Assembly (NCBI GenBank): GCA_943331295.2
Contig: CALQLA020000004.1
Span: 62,001 to 126,000 of the forward strand
Direction of reading: 5' to 3'
Origin: Bordetella parapertussis
Lineage (GTDB): Bacteria > Pseudomonadota > Gammaproteobacteria > Burkholderiales > Casimicrobiaceae
DNA: 64,000 nucleotides
The position numbers were made by a program, and so were the translations under genes. Under the pieces are notes generated by a model. The model did no database searches, had not been told where the DNA came from, and was given only the letters and a program-made list of their open reading frames with translations. Below, in pieces: positions 9,735-24,732 of the stretch (position 1 is its first letter; every line of letters starts with the position of its first letter).

Positions 9735-9978
9735 GGGGGAGGCGCGCGACAGCGCGCTTCGGGGGCCCTGCCGCGCCCGCCGGGCCGCCCCAAGGGCGCG
9801 GCTTGCCCCCTCGGGGGGAGGCGCGCGACAGCGCGCTTCGGGGGGCCTCAACCGCCCCCTCGGGGGGAGGCGCGCGACAGCGCGCTTCGGGGGCCCTGCC
9901 GCGCCCGCCGGGCCGCCCCAAGGGCGCGGCTTGCCCCCTCGGGGGGAGGCGCGCGACAGCGCGCTTCGGGGGCCCCTA
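9735..9978. repeat. cluster of four palindromic GGGGGAGGCGCGCGACAGCGCGCTTCGGGGG elements (family 1); a segment of about 110 bp is directly duplicated with 128-bp offset
   Basis: Cores near 9735-9767, 9813-9846, 9862-9895, 9941-9975; 9735-9844 is repeated at 9863-9972. Confidence 0.9.
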
Positions 9979-10875
9979 TCTACCGCGAGTCGGCCGCGAT
10001 CCGGTGACGAACCGCCCACGGCGAATGCGCTCGAACTCGGCGATCACCTGCGCACCGAGCAGCAGCACCATCGCCGCGATCTCGAGCGAGAGCAGCACGA
10101 CGATCGCCGTCGTCAGCGAACCGTAGACCAGCTTCACCTGCGACAGCGTCGAGAAGTACCAGACGAGCGTGTGGCGGGTGATCTCCCACAGCACCGTCGC
10201 GGTGACGCCGCCGATCAGCGCGGTCCGCAGCGACAGCCGGCCCACCGGCATCACGAGGTAGATCGACGTCAGCACGAGGACCTCGCCGCCGACACCGAGC
10301 AGGTAGAGAAGCAGGCCGGACACCCCGGACAGCGACCAGGTCCGGCCCAGCACGTCGATGCTTTCAGCGCCGATCGCCTGCAGCGCGCCGGCGACGATCG
10401 TGACCAGAAGCAGCCCGATGCCGAGCACCATGATGTAGCAGTACGGGATCAGCGCGGAGATGAGGTAGTGCCGCCGGCGGATCGCGACGCGGTGGTGGAA
10501 GATCACCGACATCGCGTTCTCCAGCACCGTGAACGCGAGCGAGCTAAAGAAGACCAGCGTCACCATCAGCACGGGCCCGACGACCTTGCGGTGCGCGAGA
10601 AACGACGACACCTCGTCCATCACCGCCCGCGACTGCCCCGGCAGCACCATCTCGAGGTAGCGGCCGAGCGTCGTCATCAGCTGGGCCTCGTCGATGACGT
10701 GCGACAGCGCGATCAGCAGCAGGATGAGGAGCGGCAGGATGGACAGCAGCGTGTAGTACGCGACGCCGCCCGCGAGCAGCACGCCCTGGTTGCCGCGAAA
10801 ACCGGCGAACACGCGCCCGGCGAACGCGGCGAGGTGCCGGATCACCCTCTCCGGCCGTCCCTGGAAGATGCCCAT
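9976..10875 (-). CDS. YihY family inner membrane protein
   Basis: LLAGGVAYYTLLSILPLLILLLIALSH, several TM helices, YGSLTTAIVVLLSLEIAAMVLLLGAQVIAEFER. Confidence 0.87.
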   Translation of the reverse strand: MGIFQGRPERVIRHLAAFAGRVFAGFRGNQGVLLAGGVAYYTLLSILPLLILLLIALSHVIDEAQLMTTLGRYLEMVLPGQSRAVMDEVSSFLAHRKVVGPVLMVTLVFFSSLAFTVLENAMSVIFHHRVAIRRRHYLISALIPYCYIMVLGIGLLLVTIVAGALQAIGAESIDVLGRTWSLSGVSGLLLYLLGVGGEVLVLTSIYLVMPVGRLSLRTALIGGVTATVLWEITRHTLVWYFSTLSQVKLVYGSLTTAIVVLLSLEIAAMVLLLGAQVIAEFERIRRGRFVTGSRPTRGR

Positions 10876-10903
10876 CGCCGCCGCGCCGCCGGGGTCGCGG
10901 GCG

Positions 10904-13117
10904 CTATCGCCGCGACGCCGACAGCACGCCGGGGACGTCCCGCACGAGGGCCAGCGCGCGGGACAGCTGGTCGAGGCTCCTCACCTCTAGCGTGAAGGCC
11001 ATCCGCACGTCCATGTTGCGGGTGAGCGTCTTCGCCGCGGTGACGTTGATCCGCTCGCGGGACAGCACCTCGGTGACGTCGCGCAGCAGGCCCTGGCGGT
11101 CCATCGCCTCGAGCGTCACGTCGACCGGGAACACCTCCTCGCTCGGCGCGCCCCAGTCGGCGGCGATCAGCCGCTCCGGCTCGCGCGCGCGCATCCGCCC
11201 GATGCTGGCGCAGCGCTGGCGGTGGATCGACACGCCGCGCCCGCGGGTGACGAAGCCGACGATCGGGTCGGGCGGCGCCGGCTTGCAGCAGCGCGCCAGC
11301 GCCGTCATCAGGTGGTCGACGCCGACGACGAGGATGCCGCCGCCGCCGGCGGACGACTTGCTCTGGCGCGCGATCACCTCGGGCTCGGCGCTCGCCTCGT
11401 GGGCCGCTGCCGGCTGCAGCACGGCCTTGATCGCCGCCTGGATCTGCCGCAGGTTGGTCTCGTCGCGCGCCACGGCCGCATAGAAATCCTCGGCCTTGTC
11501 GAAGCCGGCCTTGGCGGCGACCGAGTCGAGGTTGACCGCGGTCGCGCCGGCGCGCTGCAGCTCGCGCTCCACGGTCGCGCGCCCGCCGGCGATCGTCTCC
11601 TCGTGCTGCTGCGCCTTGAACCACTGGCGGACCTTGGTCCGCGCGCGATTGCTCTCGACGTACCCCAGCTCGTGGTTCAGCCAGTCCCGCGACGGGCCGC
11701 CCTGCTTCGCCGTGATGATCTCGACCCGCTGGCCGTTCTTCAGCGCATGGTTGAGCGGCACCAGCGCGCCGTCGACGCGCGCGCCGCGGCAGCGGTGCCC
11801 GAGGTTGGTGTGCAACGCGTACGCGAAGTCGACCGGCGTCGATCCGCGCGGCAGGTCGATCACCTTGCCTTGCGGCGTCAGCACGTAGATCGTCTCGGTG
11901 AACAGCGCGCTCTTGAACGCGGTCAGCCACTCGGTGGCGTCGGCGACGGCGTCCTTCCAGTCGAGCACCTGCCGCAGCCACGCGATGCGGTCCTCGAACT
12001 GCGGGTCGCGCCGGATGCCCTTGTGCGAGCCTTCCTTGTACCGCCAGTGCGCGGCGACGCCGTACTCCGAGTGCTGGTGCATCTCGAACGTGCGGATCTG
12101 CACCTCGAGCGGCTTGCCCTCGGGCCCGATCACCGCGGTGTGCAGCGAGCGGTAGTTGTTGGCCTTCGGCTTCGCGATGTAGTCGTCGAACTCCCCCGGC
12201 AGCGGCGTCCACAGGTGATGGACGATGCCGAGCGCGGTATAGGTGTCCTTAACGTCGTCGACGAGGATCCGGACGGCGCGGATGTCGTAGAGGCCCTCGA
12301 TGCCCGACTGCTTGCGGCGCATCTTGTTCCAGATGCTGTAGATATGCTTCGGCCGGCCGCTGACGTCGCAGCGGATGCCGGCCGACTTCAGTTCGCGCCG
12401 CAGCGTGGCGACGACGTCCTCGATGTAGCGCTGCCGGTCGAGCCGGCGCTCGTCGAGGAGCCGGGCGATCGCCTTGTACTGCTCGGGCTCGAGCGCACGC
12501 AGCGACAGGTCCTCCAGTTCCCACTTCAGCTGCCAGATTCCGAGCCGGTTGGCGAGCGGCGCGAAGAGGTCGAGCACTTCGCGCGCCGCGGCCCGGCGCG
12601 CCGCCTCGTCGGCGGACATCAGGTAGCGCAGCGCCTGCGTGCGCTCGGCGAGCTTGATCAGGACGACGCGGATGTCCTCGACCATCGCGAGCAGCATCTT
12701 GCGCAGCCGCTCGGACTGCGCCGCGCGCTCCTCCGGATTGCCGGTGTCGGGCGCCAGCCGGATCTCGTCCATCCGCGCCACGCCGGCGACCAGCGCGGCG
12801 ACGTCGGCGCCGAAGCGCGCGCCGATGTCGTCGGCATCGAAGGCGTGCGCGGCCGGCAGCCCGATCAGCAGCGCGGCTCGCACCGTCGCGGCGTCGAACT
12901 TAAGCCCCGCGAGGATCGTGGCGGTGCCGAGCGCGCGGTCCAACAGCGGCTCGCCGTCGCGGGCGAGCGAATCGCCGCAGTGCGCGCGCGCGTGGGCCGC
13001 AGCGGCCTCGAATGCGGCGAGGTCGTCGTCGGGATAAGTTCCGCGGAGCCCGTCGAGCCAGGCCGCGACGGCCTGCGGTCCGCTCGTTCCGGGTGCCGCG
13101 TGGAGCACCGCAACCAT
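10904..13117 (-). CDS. relA: (p)ppGpp synthetase RelA (degenerate HD, ExDD-type synthetase)
   Basis: GRPKHIYSIWNKM, GEFDDYIAKPKANNYRSLHTAV, TGS and ACT regions; the HD motif is absent from the N-terminal domain. Confidence 0.9.
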   Translation of the reverse strand: MVAVLHAAPGTSGPQAVAAWLDGLRGTYPDDDLAAFEAAAAHARAHCGDSLARDGEPLLDRALGTATILAGLKFDAATVRAALLIGLPAAHAFDADDIGARFGADVAALVAGVARMDEIRLAPDTGNPEERAAQSERLRKMLLAMVEDIRVVLIKLAERTQALRYLMSADEAARRAAAREVLDLFAPLANRLGIWQLKWELEDLSLRALEPEQYKAIARLLDERRLDRQRYIEDVVATLRRELKSAGIRCDVSGRPKHIYSIWNKMRRKQSGIEGLYDIRAVRILVDDVKDTYTALGIVHHLWTPLPGEFDDYIAKPKANNYRSLHTAVIGPEGKPLEVQIRTFEMHQHSEYGVAAHWRYKEGSHKGIRRDPQFEDRIAWLRQVLDWKDAVADATEWLTAFKSALFTETIYVLTPQGKVIDLPRGSTPVDFAYALHTNLGHRCRGARVDGALVPLNHALKNGQRVEIITAKQGGPSRDWLNHELGYVESNRARTKVRQWFKAQQHEETIAGGRATVERELQRAGATAVNLDSVAAKAGFDKAEDFYAAVARDETNLRQIQAAIKAVLQPAAAHEASAEPEVIARQSKSSAGGGGILVVGVDHLMTALARCCKPAPPDPIVGFVTRGRGVSIHRQRCASIGRMRAREPERLIAADWGAPSEEVFPVDVTLEAMDRQGLLRDVTEVLSRERINVTAAKTLTRNMDVRMAFTLEVRSLDQLSRALALVRDVPGVLSASRR

Positions 13118-13198
13118 GCCCGCATTATACGGCGCGGGCCGGTTGAACCCGGTGCCGGTGCCAGCCCGTCCGATGGATGCACCGAATGCCGCGACCGC

Positions 13199-13289
13199 GT
13201 AGCCCGGCGTTGAGCGCAAGCGAAACCCGGGGCAATCGTGCCCCTGGCCGCGCCCACCCGGGTTTCGCTTGCGCTCAACGCCGGGCTAC
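13199..13289. repeat. intergenic inverted repeat (family 2), perfect 33-bp arms
   Basis: GTAGCCCGGCGTTGAGCGCAAGCGAAACCCGGG ... exact reverse complement at 13257-13289. Confidence 0.95.
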
Positions 13290-13310
13290 GACATGTGTGC
13301 GGTTGCCGCG

Positions 13311-14672
13311 CTACAGGCGGGCGCGGGCGGACCTTTCGATGGTGGCGGCGAGCGCCGTGGCCTGCGCATCGGCGACCCTGGCGTCGTGCGCCTCGACCAT
13401 CACGCGGAGCACGGGCTCGGTGCCGGAGGATCGCAGCAGCACCCGGCCGGTATTGCCGAGCGCCGCGATGCTGGCGGCCTCGGCCGCCCGCAGGACGGCG
13501 TCCTGCTTCCAGTCGTAGCCCCGCGGCACCTTGACGCTGATGAGGCGCTGCGGGCACAGCGGCACCGCGCGCGTGGCGTCGGCCAGCGTGGTCCGCTGCT
13601 CGACCAGCGCGCGCAGCACGGCGAGCGCGGCGATGATCGCGTCGCCGGTCGTGTGCTTGTCGAGGCAGAGCAGGTGCCCGGAGTTCTCGCCACCCAGTTG
13701 CCAGCCCATCTCCTTCATCTTCGCCAGCACATAGCGATCGCCGACGGCGGCGCGCTCGAAGGGGATGCCGTCGCGGGCGAGCGCCTGCTCGAGCCCGAGG
13801 TTGCTCATCAGCGTGCCGACGACGCCGCCGGCCAGCACGCCGCGGCGACGGTAGTCCTGTGCGATCACGTACAGCAGCTGGTCGCCGTCGTAGATGTCGC
13901 CGGCCCGGTCCACCATCACCAGGCGGTCGCCGTCACCGTCGAGCGCGACGCCGAGGTGCGCGCCGTGCTCGAGGACCGCGCGCTTCAGCGCCTCCGGATG
14001 CGTGGCGCCGAACCCCGCATTGATGTTGATCCCGTCCGGCTCGTTGCCGACCGGGATGACCTCGGCCCCCAGCTCGTGGAAGACCGGCGGCGCAACGTGA
14101 TAGCCGGCGCCGTGGGCGCAATCGACGACGATGCGCCAGCCCTTGAGGTCGAGCTCGGACGGGAACGTGCCCTTGCAGAATTCGATGTAGCGGCCGGGCG
14201 CGTCGGATACGCGGCGAGCCTTGCCGAGGTCGGCCGACGACGCGCACGACAGCGGCGCCTCCATGCCGGCCTCGATCGCCAGCTCGACGGTGTCCGGGAG
14301 CTTGGTTCCCGAGCCGGAGAAGAACTTGATGCCGTTGTCGTCGAACGGGTTATGCGACGCGCTGATCACGATGCCCGCGGAGAGCCGCAGCGCGCGCGTG
14401 AGATAGGCGACCGCGGGAGTCGGCAGGGGCCCCGTGAGGTAGACGTCGACACCGGCGGCCGACAGGCCCGCCTCCAGGGCGGCCTCCAGCATGTAGCCCG
14501 AGAGGCGGGTGTCCTTGCCGATCAGCACCGCCGGGCGCCCCCCGGCGCTCACCGTGTCGGCTGCCAGCACGCGACCCGCGGCCCAGCCCAGCTTCAACAC
14601 CCATTCGGGCGTGATCGGCAGCTCGCCCACCCTGCCGCGAACGCCGTCGGTACCAAAGTATCGTCTCGTCAT
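13311..14672 (-). CDS. glmM: phosphoglucosamine mutase
   Basis: [50 protein letters not shown]. Confidence 0.95.
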   Translation of the reverse strand: MTRRYFGTDGVRGRVGELPITPEWVLKLGWAAGRVLAADTVSAGGRPAVLIGKDTRLSGYMLEAALEAGLSAAGVDVYLTGPLPTPAVAYLTRALRLSAGIVISASHNPFDDNGIKFFSGSGTKLPDTVELAIEAGMEAPLSCASSADLGKARRVSDAPGRYIEFCKGTFPSELDLKGWRIVVDCAHGAGYHVAPPVFHELGAEVIPVGNEPDGININAGFGATHPEALKRAVLEHGAHLGVALDGDGDRLVMVDRAGDIYDGDQLLYVIAQDYRRRGVLAGGVVGTLMSNLGLEQALARDGIPFERAAVGDRYVLAKMKEMGWQLGGENSGHLLCLDKHTTGDAIIAALAVLRALVEQRTTLADATRAVPLCPQRLISVKVPRGYDWKQDAVLRAAEAASIAALGNTGRVLLRSSGTEPVLRVMVEAHDARVADAQATALAATIERSARARL

Positions 14673-14675
14673 CGC

Positions 14676-15527
14676 CTATCCCGTCATGCCGTCCGCCGCA
14701 TGCGCGGCGTCGACGGCGCCCCACACCTTCAATGCGTCGACGGTCTCGCGCACGTCGTGCACGCGCACCAGCGCCGCACCGCGCGCCACGGACGCCAGCG
14801 CCGCCGCGAGGCTGCCCGCCAGCCGCTCGCCGGGATCGCGTCCGGTGAGCCTGCCGAGCGACGACTTGCGCGACAGTCCGCACAGCACCGGGTAGCCCAG
14901 GGCGACGAGCTCGGGCAGCGCCCGCAACAACTGAAGATTATGCGCCAGCGTCTTGCCGAACCCAAAGCCGGGGTCGAGCGCGATGCGCGATCGATCGATT
15001 CCCGCCGCGACGCAGGCATCCGCTCGGGCGCGCAGGAACGCGCGGACCTCGGCGACCACGTCGGCGTAGACGGGCTCGGCCTGCATCGTGCGCGGCTCGC
15101 CGCGCATGTGCATCAGGCAGACGCCGGCGTCGCCGGCGGCAACCGCCTCCAAGGCGCCCGGCAGCGCGAGGGCACAGACGTCGTTGATCATCGCGGCGCC
15201 CGCGGCGACGGCCGCGCGCATCACCGCGGGCTTGCGCGTGTCGACGGAGATGGCGAGGCCCTCGCCGGCGAGGATCTCGACCAGCGGTATCACGCGCGCG
15301 AGTTCGTCGCGATCGGACACGGGTTCGGCGCCCGGACGGGTGGATTCGCCGCCGATGTCGACGAGGTCGGCGCCGTCGGCCGCCATCCGGCGCGCGTGGT
15401 CCTGCGCCCGCGCCGGATCGAAGAACGCGCCGCCGTCGGAGAACGAGTCGGGCGTCACGTTGAGGATGCCCATTACGAGCGGACGCGACAGGTCGAAGCG
15501 GAACCGGCCGCAGTGGAGTGTCGGCAA
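14676..15527 (-). CDS. folP: dihydropteroate synthase
   Basis: MGILNVTPDSFSDGG, DIGGESTRPGAEPV, LDPGFGFGKT. Start uncertain (TTG at 15527 proposed). Confidence 0.92.
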   Translation of the reverse strand: MPTLHCGRFRFDLSRPLVMGILNVTPDSFSDGGAFFDPARAQDHARRMAADGADLVDIGGESTRPGAEPVSDRDELARVIPLVEILAGEGLAISVDTRKPAVMRAAVAAGAAMINDVCALALPGALEAVAAGDAGVCLMHMRGEPRTMQAEPVYADVVAEVRAFLRARADACVAAGIDRSRIALDPGFGFGKTLAHNLQLLRALPELVALGYPVLCGLSRKSSLGRLTGRDPGERLAGSLAAALASVARGAALVRVHDVRETVDALKVWGAVDAAHAADGMTG

Positions 15528-15557
15528 TGATCCGGCGGTACCCGGAACGTCGTACCC

Positions 15558-15663
15558 GTAGCCCGGGTTGAGCGACGGCGAAACCCGGGGGGATCGAGAC
15601 ACAGGCAACCTGGGGCCGGCGGGGCCGCCCACCCGGGTTTCGCGTTCGCTCAACCCGGGCTAC
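15558..15663. repeat. intergenic inverted repeat (family 2)
   Basis: GTAGCCCGGGTTGAGCGACGGCGAAACCCGGG / CCCGGGTTTCGCGTTCGCTCAACCCGGGCTAC, near-perfect 32-bp arms. Confidence 0.93.
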
Positions 15664-15676
15664 GCCCCAAGCCCTT

Positions 15677-17581
15677 TCAGGCCGGGTGGATGGACGGTGC
15701 GGCGTCCGGCGGCGGCGTGGCTCCGGGCGTCGACGAGCCGGCCGACGACTGGGTCGGCTTCGGCGGCCGCGGCGGCTTGCCGGACATGATGTCGTCGATC
15801 TGGTCGGCGTCGATCGTCTCGAGGTCGAGCAGCGCCTGCGCCATGGCCTCGACCTTGCCGCGGTTGTCCTCGATCAGCTTGCGCGCGACCGAGTACTGCG
15901 TGTCGATGATCTTGCGAATCTCGTTGTCGACCTTGCGCATCGTGTCTTCGGACATGTTGACGGTGCGCGTGATCGACCGGCCGAGGAACACCTCGCCCTC
16001 GTTCTCGCCGTAGACCATCGGGCCCAGCACGTCGGACATGCCGTAGCGCGTGACCATCGCCCGCGCCATGTCGGTGGCGCGCTCGAAGTCGTTCGAGGCG
16101 CCGGTGGTCATCTGGTTCATGAAGATCTCTTCGGCGATGCGGCCGCCGAACAGCACCGCGATCACGTTGAGCATGTGCGCGCGGTCCATGCTGTAGCGGT
16201 CCGCAACCGGCAGCTGCATCGTGACGCCCAGCGCCCGGCCGCGCGGGATGATCGTGACCTTGTGCACCGGGTCGGTCTTGGGCAAGAGGCGCGCGACGAT
16301 CGCGTGGCCGGACTCGTGGAACGCAGTGTTCTTGCGCTCCTCCTCGGGCATCACGATCGAGCGCCGCTCGGCGCCCATGATGATCTTGTCCTTCGCCATC
16401 TCGAAATCTTCCATGTCGACGAGGCGCTTGTTGCGGCGCGCCGCGAACAGCGCGGCCTCGTTGACGAGGTTGGCGAGGTCGGCGCCCGAGAAGCCTGGCG
16501 TGCCGCGCGCGATGACCTCGGCCTTGACGTCGCCGGCCATCGGCACCTTGCGCATGTGGACGAGCAGGATCTGCTCGCGGCCGCGGATGTCGGGCAGGGG
16601 CACCACGACCTGCCGGTCGAAGCGGCCCGGGCGCATCAGCGCGGGGTCGAGCACGTCCGGGCGGTTGGTCGCGGCGATGATGATCACGCCGGCATTGCCC
16701 TCGAAGCCGTCCATCTCGACCAGCAGCTGGTTCAGCGTCTGCTCGCGCTCGTCGTTGCCGCCGCCCAGCCCCGCGCCGCGCTGGCGGCCCACGGCGTCGA
16801 TTTCGTCGATGAACACGATGCACGGCGCGCTCTTCTTCGCCTGCTCGAACATGTCGCGCACGCGGGCCGCACCGACGCCGACGAACATCTCGACGAAGTC
16901 GGAGCCGGAGATCGAGAAGAACGGAACCTTCGCCTCGCCGGCGATCGCCTTGGCGAGGAGAGTCTTGCCGGTGCCCGGCGAACCGACCATCAGCACGCCG
17001 CGCGGAATGCGCCCGCCCAGCTTCTGGAACTTGGAGGGGTCGCGGAGGAACTCGACCAGTTCGCTCACTTCCTCCTTGGCCTCGTCGCAGCCGGCGACGT
17101 CGGCGAAGGTGATCGTGTTGTTGGCCTCGTCCAGCATCTTGGCCTTGCTCTTGCCGAAGCTGAACGCGCCGCCGCGGCCGCCGCCCTGCATCTGCCGCAT
17201 GAAGAAGATCCACACGCCGATCAGGAGCAGCATCGGGAACCACGAGATGAACACCTGCGCGAGGAACGACTGCTCCTCGTCGGGCTTGGCCTCGACCTTG
17301 ACGCCGTACTTGACGAGGTCGCCGACCATCCAGATGTCGCCGGGGCTGTACGTGACGAAGCGCTTCTTGTCCGTGGAGGTCCACTTGATCGAGCGCCCCT
17401 CGACCGACGCCGATTCGACGCGGCCGGTCTTGGCCTGTTCCATGAACTCGGAATAGGGGATCGTGTCCTTCGAGGTCTGCCGCGAGTCGAACTGCTTGAC
17501 CACGGTCAACACGACCAGCCCGATCACGAGCCAGATGCCAACATTCTTGAGCAGGTTGTTCAAAGTCGCTCCTGACGGCAA
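15677..17581 (-). CDS. ftsH: ATP-dependent zinc metalloprotease FtsH
   Basis: Walker [22 protein letters not shown] region, [13 protein letters not shown] zinc motif. Start uncertain. Confidence 0.95.
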   Translation of the reverse strand: MPSGATLNNLLKNVGIWLVIGLVVLTVVKQFDSRQTSKDTIPYSEFMEQAKTGRVESASVEGRSIKWTSTDKKRFVTYSPGDIWMVGDLVKYGVKVEAKPDEEQSFLAQVFISWFPMLLLIGVWIFFMRQMQGGGRGGAFSFGKSKAKMLDEANNTITFADVAGCDEAKEEVSELVEFLRDPSKFQKLGGRIPRGVLMVGSPGTGKTLLAKAIAGEAKVPFFSISGSDFVEMFVGVGAARVRDMFEQAKKSAPCIVFIDEIDAVGRQRGAGLGGGNDEREQTLNQLLVEMDGFEGNAGVIIIAATNRPDVLDPALMRPGRFDRQVVVPLPDIRGREQILLVHMRKVPMAGDVKAEVIARGTPGFSGADLANLVNEAALFAARRNKRLVDMEDFEMAKDKIIMGAERRSIVMPEEERKNTAFHESGHAIVARLLPKTDPVHKVTIIPRGRALGVTMQLPVADRYSMDRAHMLNVIAVLFGGRIAEEIFMNQMTTGASNDFERATDMARAMVTRYGMSDVLGPMVYGENEGEVFLGRSITRTVNMSEDTMRKVDNEIRKIIDTQYSVARKLIEDNRGKVEAMAQALLDLETIDADQIDDIMSGKPPRPPKPTQSSAGSSTPGATPPPDAAPSIHPA

Positions 17582-17749
17582 AAGCAGCGGGCTGCCGTTT
17601 GACCCGTTGATGCGGGAAGCTCCGCCTCCGCCGCCCCCGCGTGTCGCGAGGCGCTCCAGAGAGACAAAGACCCAACTTTACATTGTAGACCCTTGGCAAC
17701 CGGTCAACCAGTCGCCATTTCAAGAACCGTCGCCGTCCGGCGACAGGCA

Positions 17750-18433
17750 TCAGTCGTCGGCCGGCCAATCTCCATCTTCCGCCGTTCCGGCCGCCGCCGC
17801 CTTCATCCGCTTGGCCACCAGGTAGACCTCCCGGCTGCGGTCGCGGGAGGCCTTCGGCTTCCGGACGTAGACCTTCTCGAATCCCTGCTCCAGCGACCGC
17901 TGGAATTCGGCGAAACCGCCGCCCTGGAAGGCTTTGACGACCAGATCGCCGCCGGGTTGCAGCCACGACCGGGAAAATTCGTACGCCAGGTCGCCCAGAT
18001 GCACCGACCGCGCCTGGTCGGCCGATTCCACACCCGACAGATTGGGGGCGAGGTCCGAAACCACAAGGTCGACCTTGGCGCCTTCGAGCGCGGCCTCGAC
18101 TGCGGCGAGCCCCTCCGGCTCGCGGAAATCCCCCTGGATGAACGTCACGCCGCGGACGGGGTCCATCGGGAGCAGGTCGATGGCGACGACCCGGGCCGCG
18201 GGCCCCAGTCGCTCGCGCAGCACCTGCGTCCAGCTCCCGGGCGCCGAGCCCAGGTCCACGACGCGCATCCCGGGGCGGAAGAGGCGGTCCTTCTCGGCCA
18301 GCTCCAGCAGCTTGAAGGCGGCGCGCGACCGGTAGCCCAGGCGGGTTGCCTCCTTCACGTAGTGGTCGTTGACGTGCTCCTGGACCCACGCCTTGACGAA
18401 TTTGTGCTTCTTGGTTGCTTTTGGCCCGGCCAT
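17750..18433 (-). CDS. rlmE: 23S rRNA (uridine-2'-O-)methyltransferase RlmE/FtsJ
   Basis: [47 protein letters not shown]. Confidence 0.92.
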   Translation of the reverse strand: MAGPKATKKHKFVKAWVQEHVNDHYVKEATRLGYRSRAAFKLLELAEKDRLFRPGMRVVDLGSAPGSWTQVLRERLGPAARVVAIDLLPMDPVRGVTFIQGDFREPEGLAAVEAALEGAKVDLVVSDLAPNLSGVESADQARSVHLGDLAYEFSRSWLQPGGDLVVKAFQGGGFAEFQRSLEQGFEKVYVRKPKASRDRSREVYLVAKRMKAAAAGTAEDGDWPADD

Positions 18434-18556
18434 GGTCGTTTCGCTGCGCTGTTTCCGGTGCCGCGACGGGCCCCCTGGGCACCCGACCGGCGAATTTTGG
18501 TGTGGAATGGGGCGCCCGGACCGCCGGCATGCCCCGCCCCACGGTACCATACGCGG

Positions 18557-19402
18557 ATGAAAAGCCTGATACCTGCCGAACGGCGCGAACTGCGCGCCAA
18601 GGCGCACCACCTCAATCCGGTCGTGACGATCGGCCAGCACGGACTGACGCCGGCGGTGCTGCACGAGATCGACGTTGCCCTGAAGGCGCACGAACTCATC
18701 AAGATCCGCGTGTTCGGCGACGAGCGCGAAGCGCGCGCGACGCTGCTGCAGCAGATCTGCGAGCAGATGGACGCGGTGCCGGTCCAGCATCTCGGCAAGA
18801 TCCTGACCGTGTGGCGGCCCGCGCCGGCGCCCGAAAAGGTCGAGCGCGCGCCGCGTGCGGCGCGCACGCCCAGGAGCCGCCCCGCCGAGAAACCGGCGGG
18901 CGCCTCGCCGTCGCCGGCACGCCGGCGCGCGAACGGCCAGAAAGCCAAGCCGGAGCGCAAGCGCGCGCCCGCGAGCGCCAAAGGGCCGTTCGAGCCGGGC
19001 AAGCGGGTCTTGCGCGGCAGCGCCTTCGGCGACAGCGAGCGGCCGCCGCGCGCGGCCCCGGCCGGCAGCGCCAAGCGGCCACCCCGGTCCGACCGCGGCA
19101 CGCCGGATGACCGGCCGCCGCGCACCGGCGCGGCGGGGGCTGGCAGCCGGCCGCCGCGGCAGGATCGCGGCAAGGCCGACGACCGGGCACCGCGTGCCGG
19201 CGGCTTCGGCGCCGCCAAGCGGCCGCCGCGCGCCGGGTCGGCCGCGGCGCCGGACGCAAGGCCGGATGCCAGGCGCCGGGGTCCGAATGCGCGCACTGCC
19301 GCGCCCGCCGCCGGCACGAACCGGCGCCGGACGCGCGACGCGGCGCCGGACGCGGGTGGCGATGCCACGCCGGCAGTGCGCCGCCGCCGCCGGACGTCTT
19401 AG
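18557..19402 (+). CDS. yhbY: YhbY-type CRM RNA-binding protein with long basic C-terminal tail
   Basis: [45 protein letters not shown]...; then about 180 aa rich in Arg/Pro/Ala. Confidence 0.87.
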   Translation: MKSLIPAERRELRAKAHHLNPVVTIGQHGLTPAVLHEIDVALKAHELIKIRVFGDEREARATLLQQICEQMDAVPVQHLGKILTVWRPAPAPEKVERAPRAARTPRSRPAEKPAGASPSPARRRANGQKAKPERKRAPASAKGPFEPGKRVLRGSAFGDSERPPRAAPAGSAKRPPRSDRGTPDDRPPRTGAAGAGSRPPRQDRGKADDRAPRAGGFGAAKRPPRAGSAAAPDARPDARRRGPNARTAAPAAGTNRRRTRDAAPDAGGDATPAVRRRRRTS

Positions 19403-19472
19403 CGCAACAGGGGGTCTGCCGGCCGCGATCAGCGGGCGGCGGAGAGCGCGGAGGGGCGTGGCCTGCCCGTCG

Positions 19473-19949
19473 TCACTCGTAGCGGACGGCGAGGATCTCG
19501 TACTCGCGCGCGCCGCCGGGCGCGCGCACCTCGGCGATGTCGCCTTCGCTCTTGCCGATCAGCGCGCGCGCGACCGGCGAGCTGATCGACACCTTGCCGT
19601 GCTTCAGGTCGGCTTCGTCCTCGCCGACGATCTGGTAGGTGACCTTGTCGCCGCGCCCGGTGTCGCAGATGTCGACGATCGCGCCGAAGACCACGCGCCC
19701 GTCGGCGTCGAGCGCCGCCGGGTCGATGACCTGCGCATTGGCGAGCTTGCTCTCGACCTCGGCGATGCGGCCCTCGATGAAGCCCTGGCGTTCCTTCGCC
19801 GCATCGTAGTCGGCGTTCTCGGACAGGTCGCCATGCGAGCGCGCCTCGGCGATCGCGCGGATCACGTCCGGGCGCTCGACCGTCTTCAGGCGGTGCAGCT
19901 CGGCCTTGAGGCGCTGCGCGCCGTTGACCGTCATCGGTACTTTGCTCAT
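19473..19949 (-). CDS. greA: transcription elongation factor GreA
   Basis: [48 protein letters not shown]. Confidence 0.95.
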   Translation of the reverse strand: MSKVPMTVNGAQRLKAELHRLKTVERPDVIRAIAEARSHGDLSENADYDAAKERQGFIEGRIAEVESKLANAQVIDPAALDADGRVVFGAIVDICDTGRGDKVTYQIVGEDEADLKHGKVSISSPVARALIGKSEGDIAEVRAPGGAREYEILAVRYE

Positions 19950-20046
19950 CGTTTCGCGGGGCCTGGTTGATCGATGCTGCGATCGTGGGGGAGAAGGACG
20001 CGGGGGTGGACCGGCAGACCGGCCGCGCCGCCCGCGCAGGCACAGC

Positions 20047-23253
<3,207 letters not shown>

Positions 23254-23258
23254 GGCGG

Positions 23259-24446
<1,188 letters not shown>

Positions 24447-24547
24447 CGGGTTGGGTTTGCGGCACGGCACGGCGCGGCCGCGCCGCGGCAACTTCGCATT
24501 CGGATCGAGCAACCGGACCACGCGTGCGCCAGGTCCGGACGTGCGAA

Positions 24548-24626
24548 GCGGGAACGTTCGCGCGAAGTCGCGACTGTTCCCGCCTTGTCGCCCCCGATTA
24601 TACCGGAGAGGGACCGGCCCCTTCAA
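24548..24626 (-). promoter_or_regulatory. carAB promoter plus structured leader
   Basis: On the minus strand: TTGAAG-N18-TATAAT (24626..24597), then GCGGGAAC...GTTCCCGC 8-bp arms (24583..24548) enclosing two 10-bp palindromes. Confidence 0.5.
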
Positions 24627-24653
24627 CCAACGCCCGCCGTGCCGGAGCGCGCC

Positions 24654-24732
24654 CGCGCCCGCCCGGCCGCCCGAAGGGCGCGGGCCCGCCCCCTTGGGGG
24701 GAGGCGCGCGCAGCGCGCTTCGGGGGCCCCTA
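24654..24732. repeat. family 1 palindromic element at the 3' end of the SDR gene
   Basis: CGCGCCC-N15-GGGCGCG then CCCCCTTGGGGGG then GAGGCGCGCGCAGCGCGCTTCGGGGGCCCCTA. Confidence 0.85.

Noticed and set aside
9735-9978. CRISPR array
   Set aside because: Repeats are palindromic and of unequal spacing, with part of the 'spacer' also repeated; matches a REP/BIME-like array instead.
15686-17575. 629-aa plus-strand ORF
   Set aside because: Exact shadow of ftsH.
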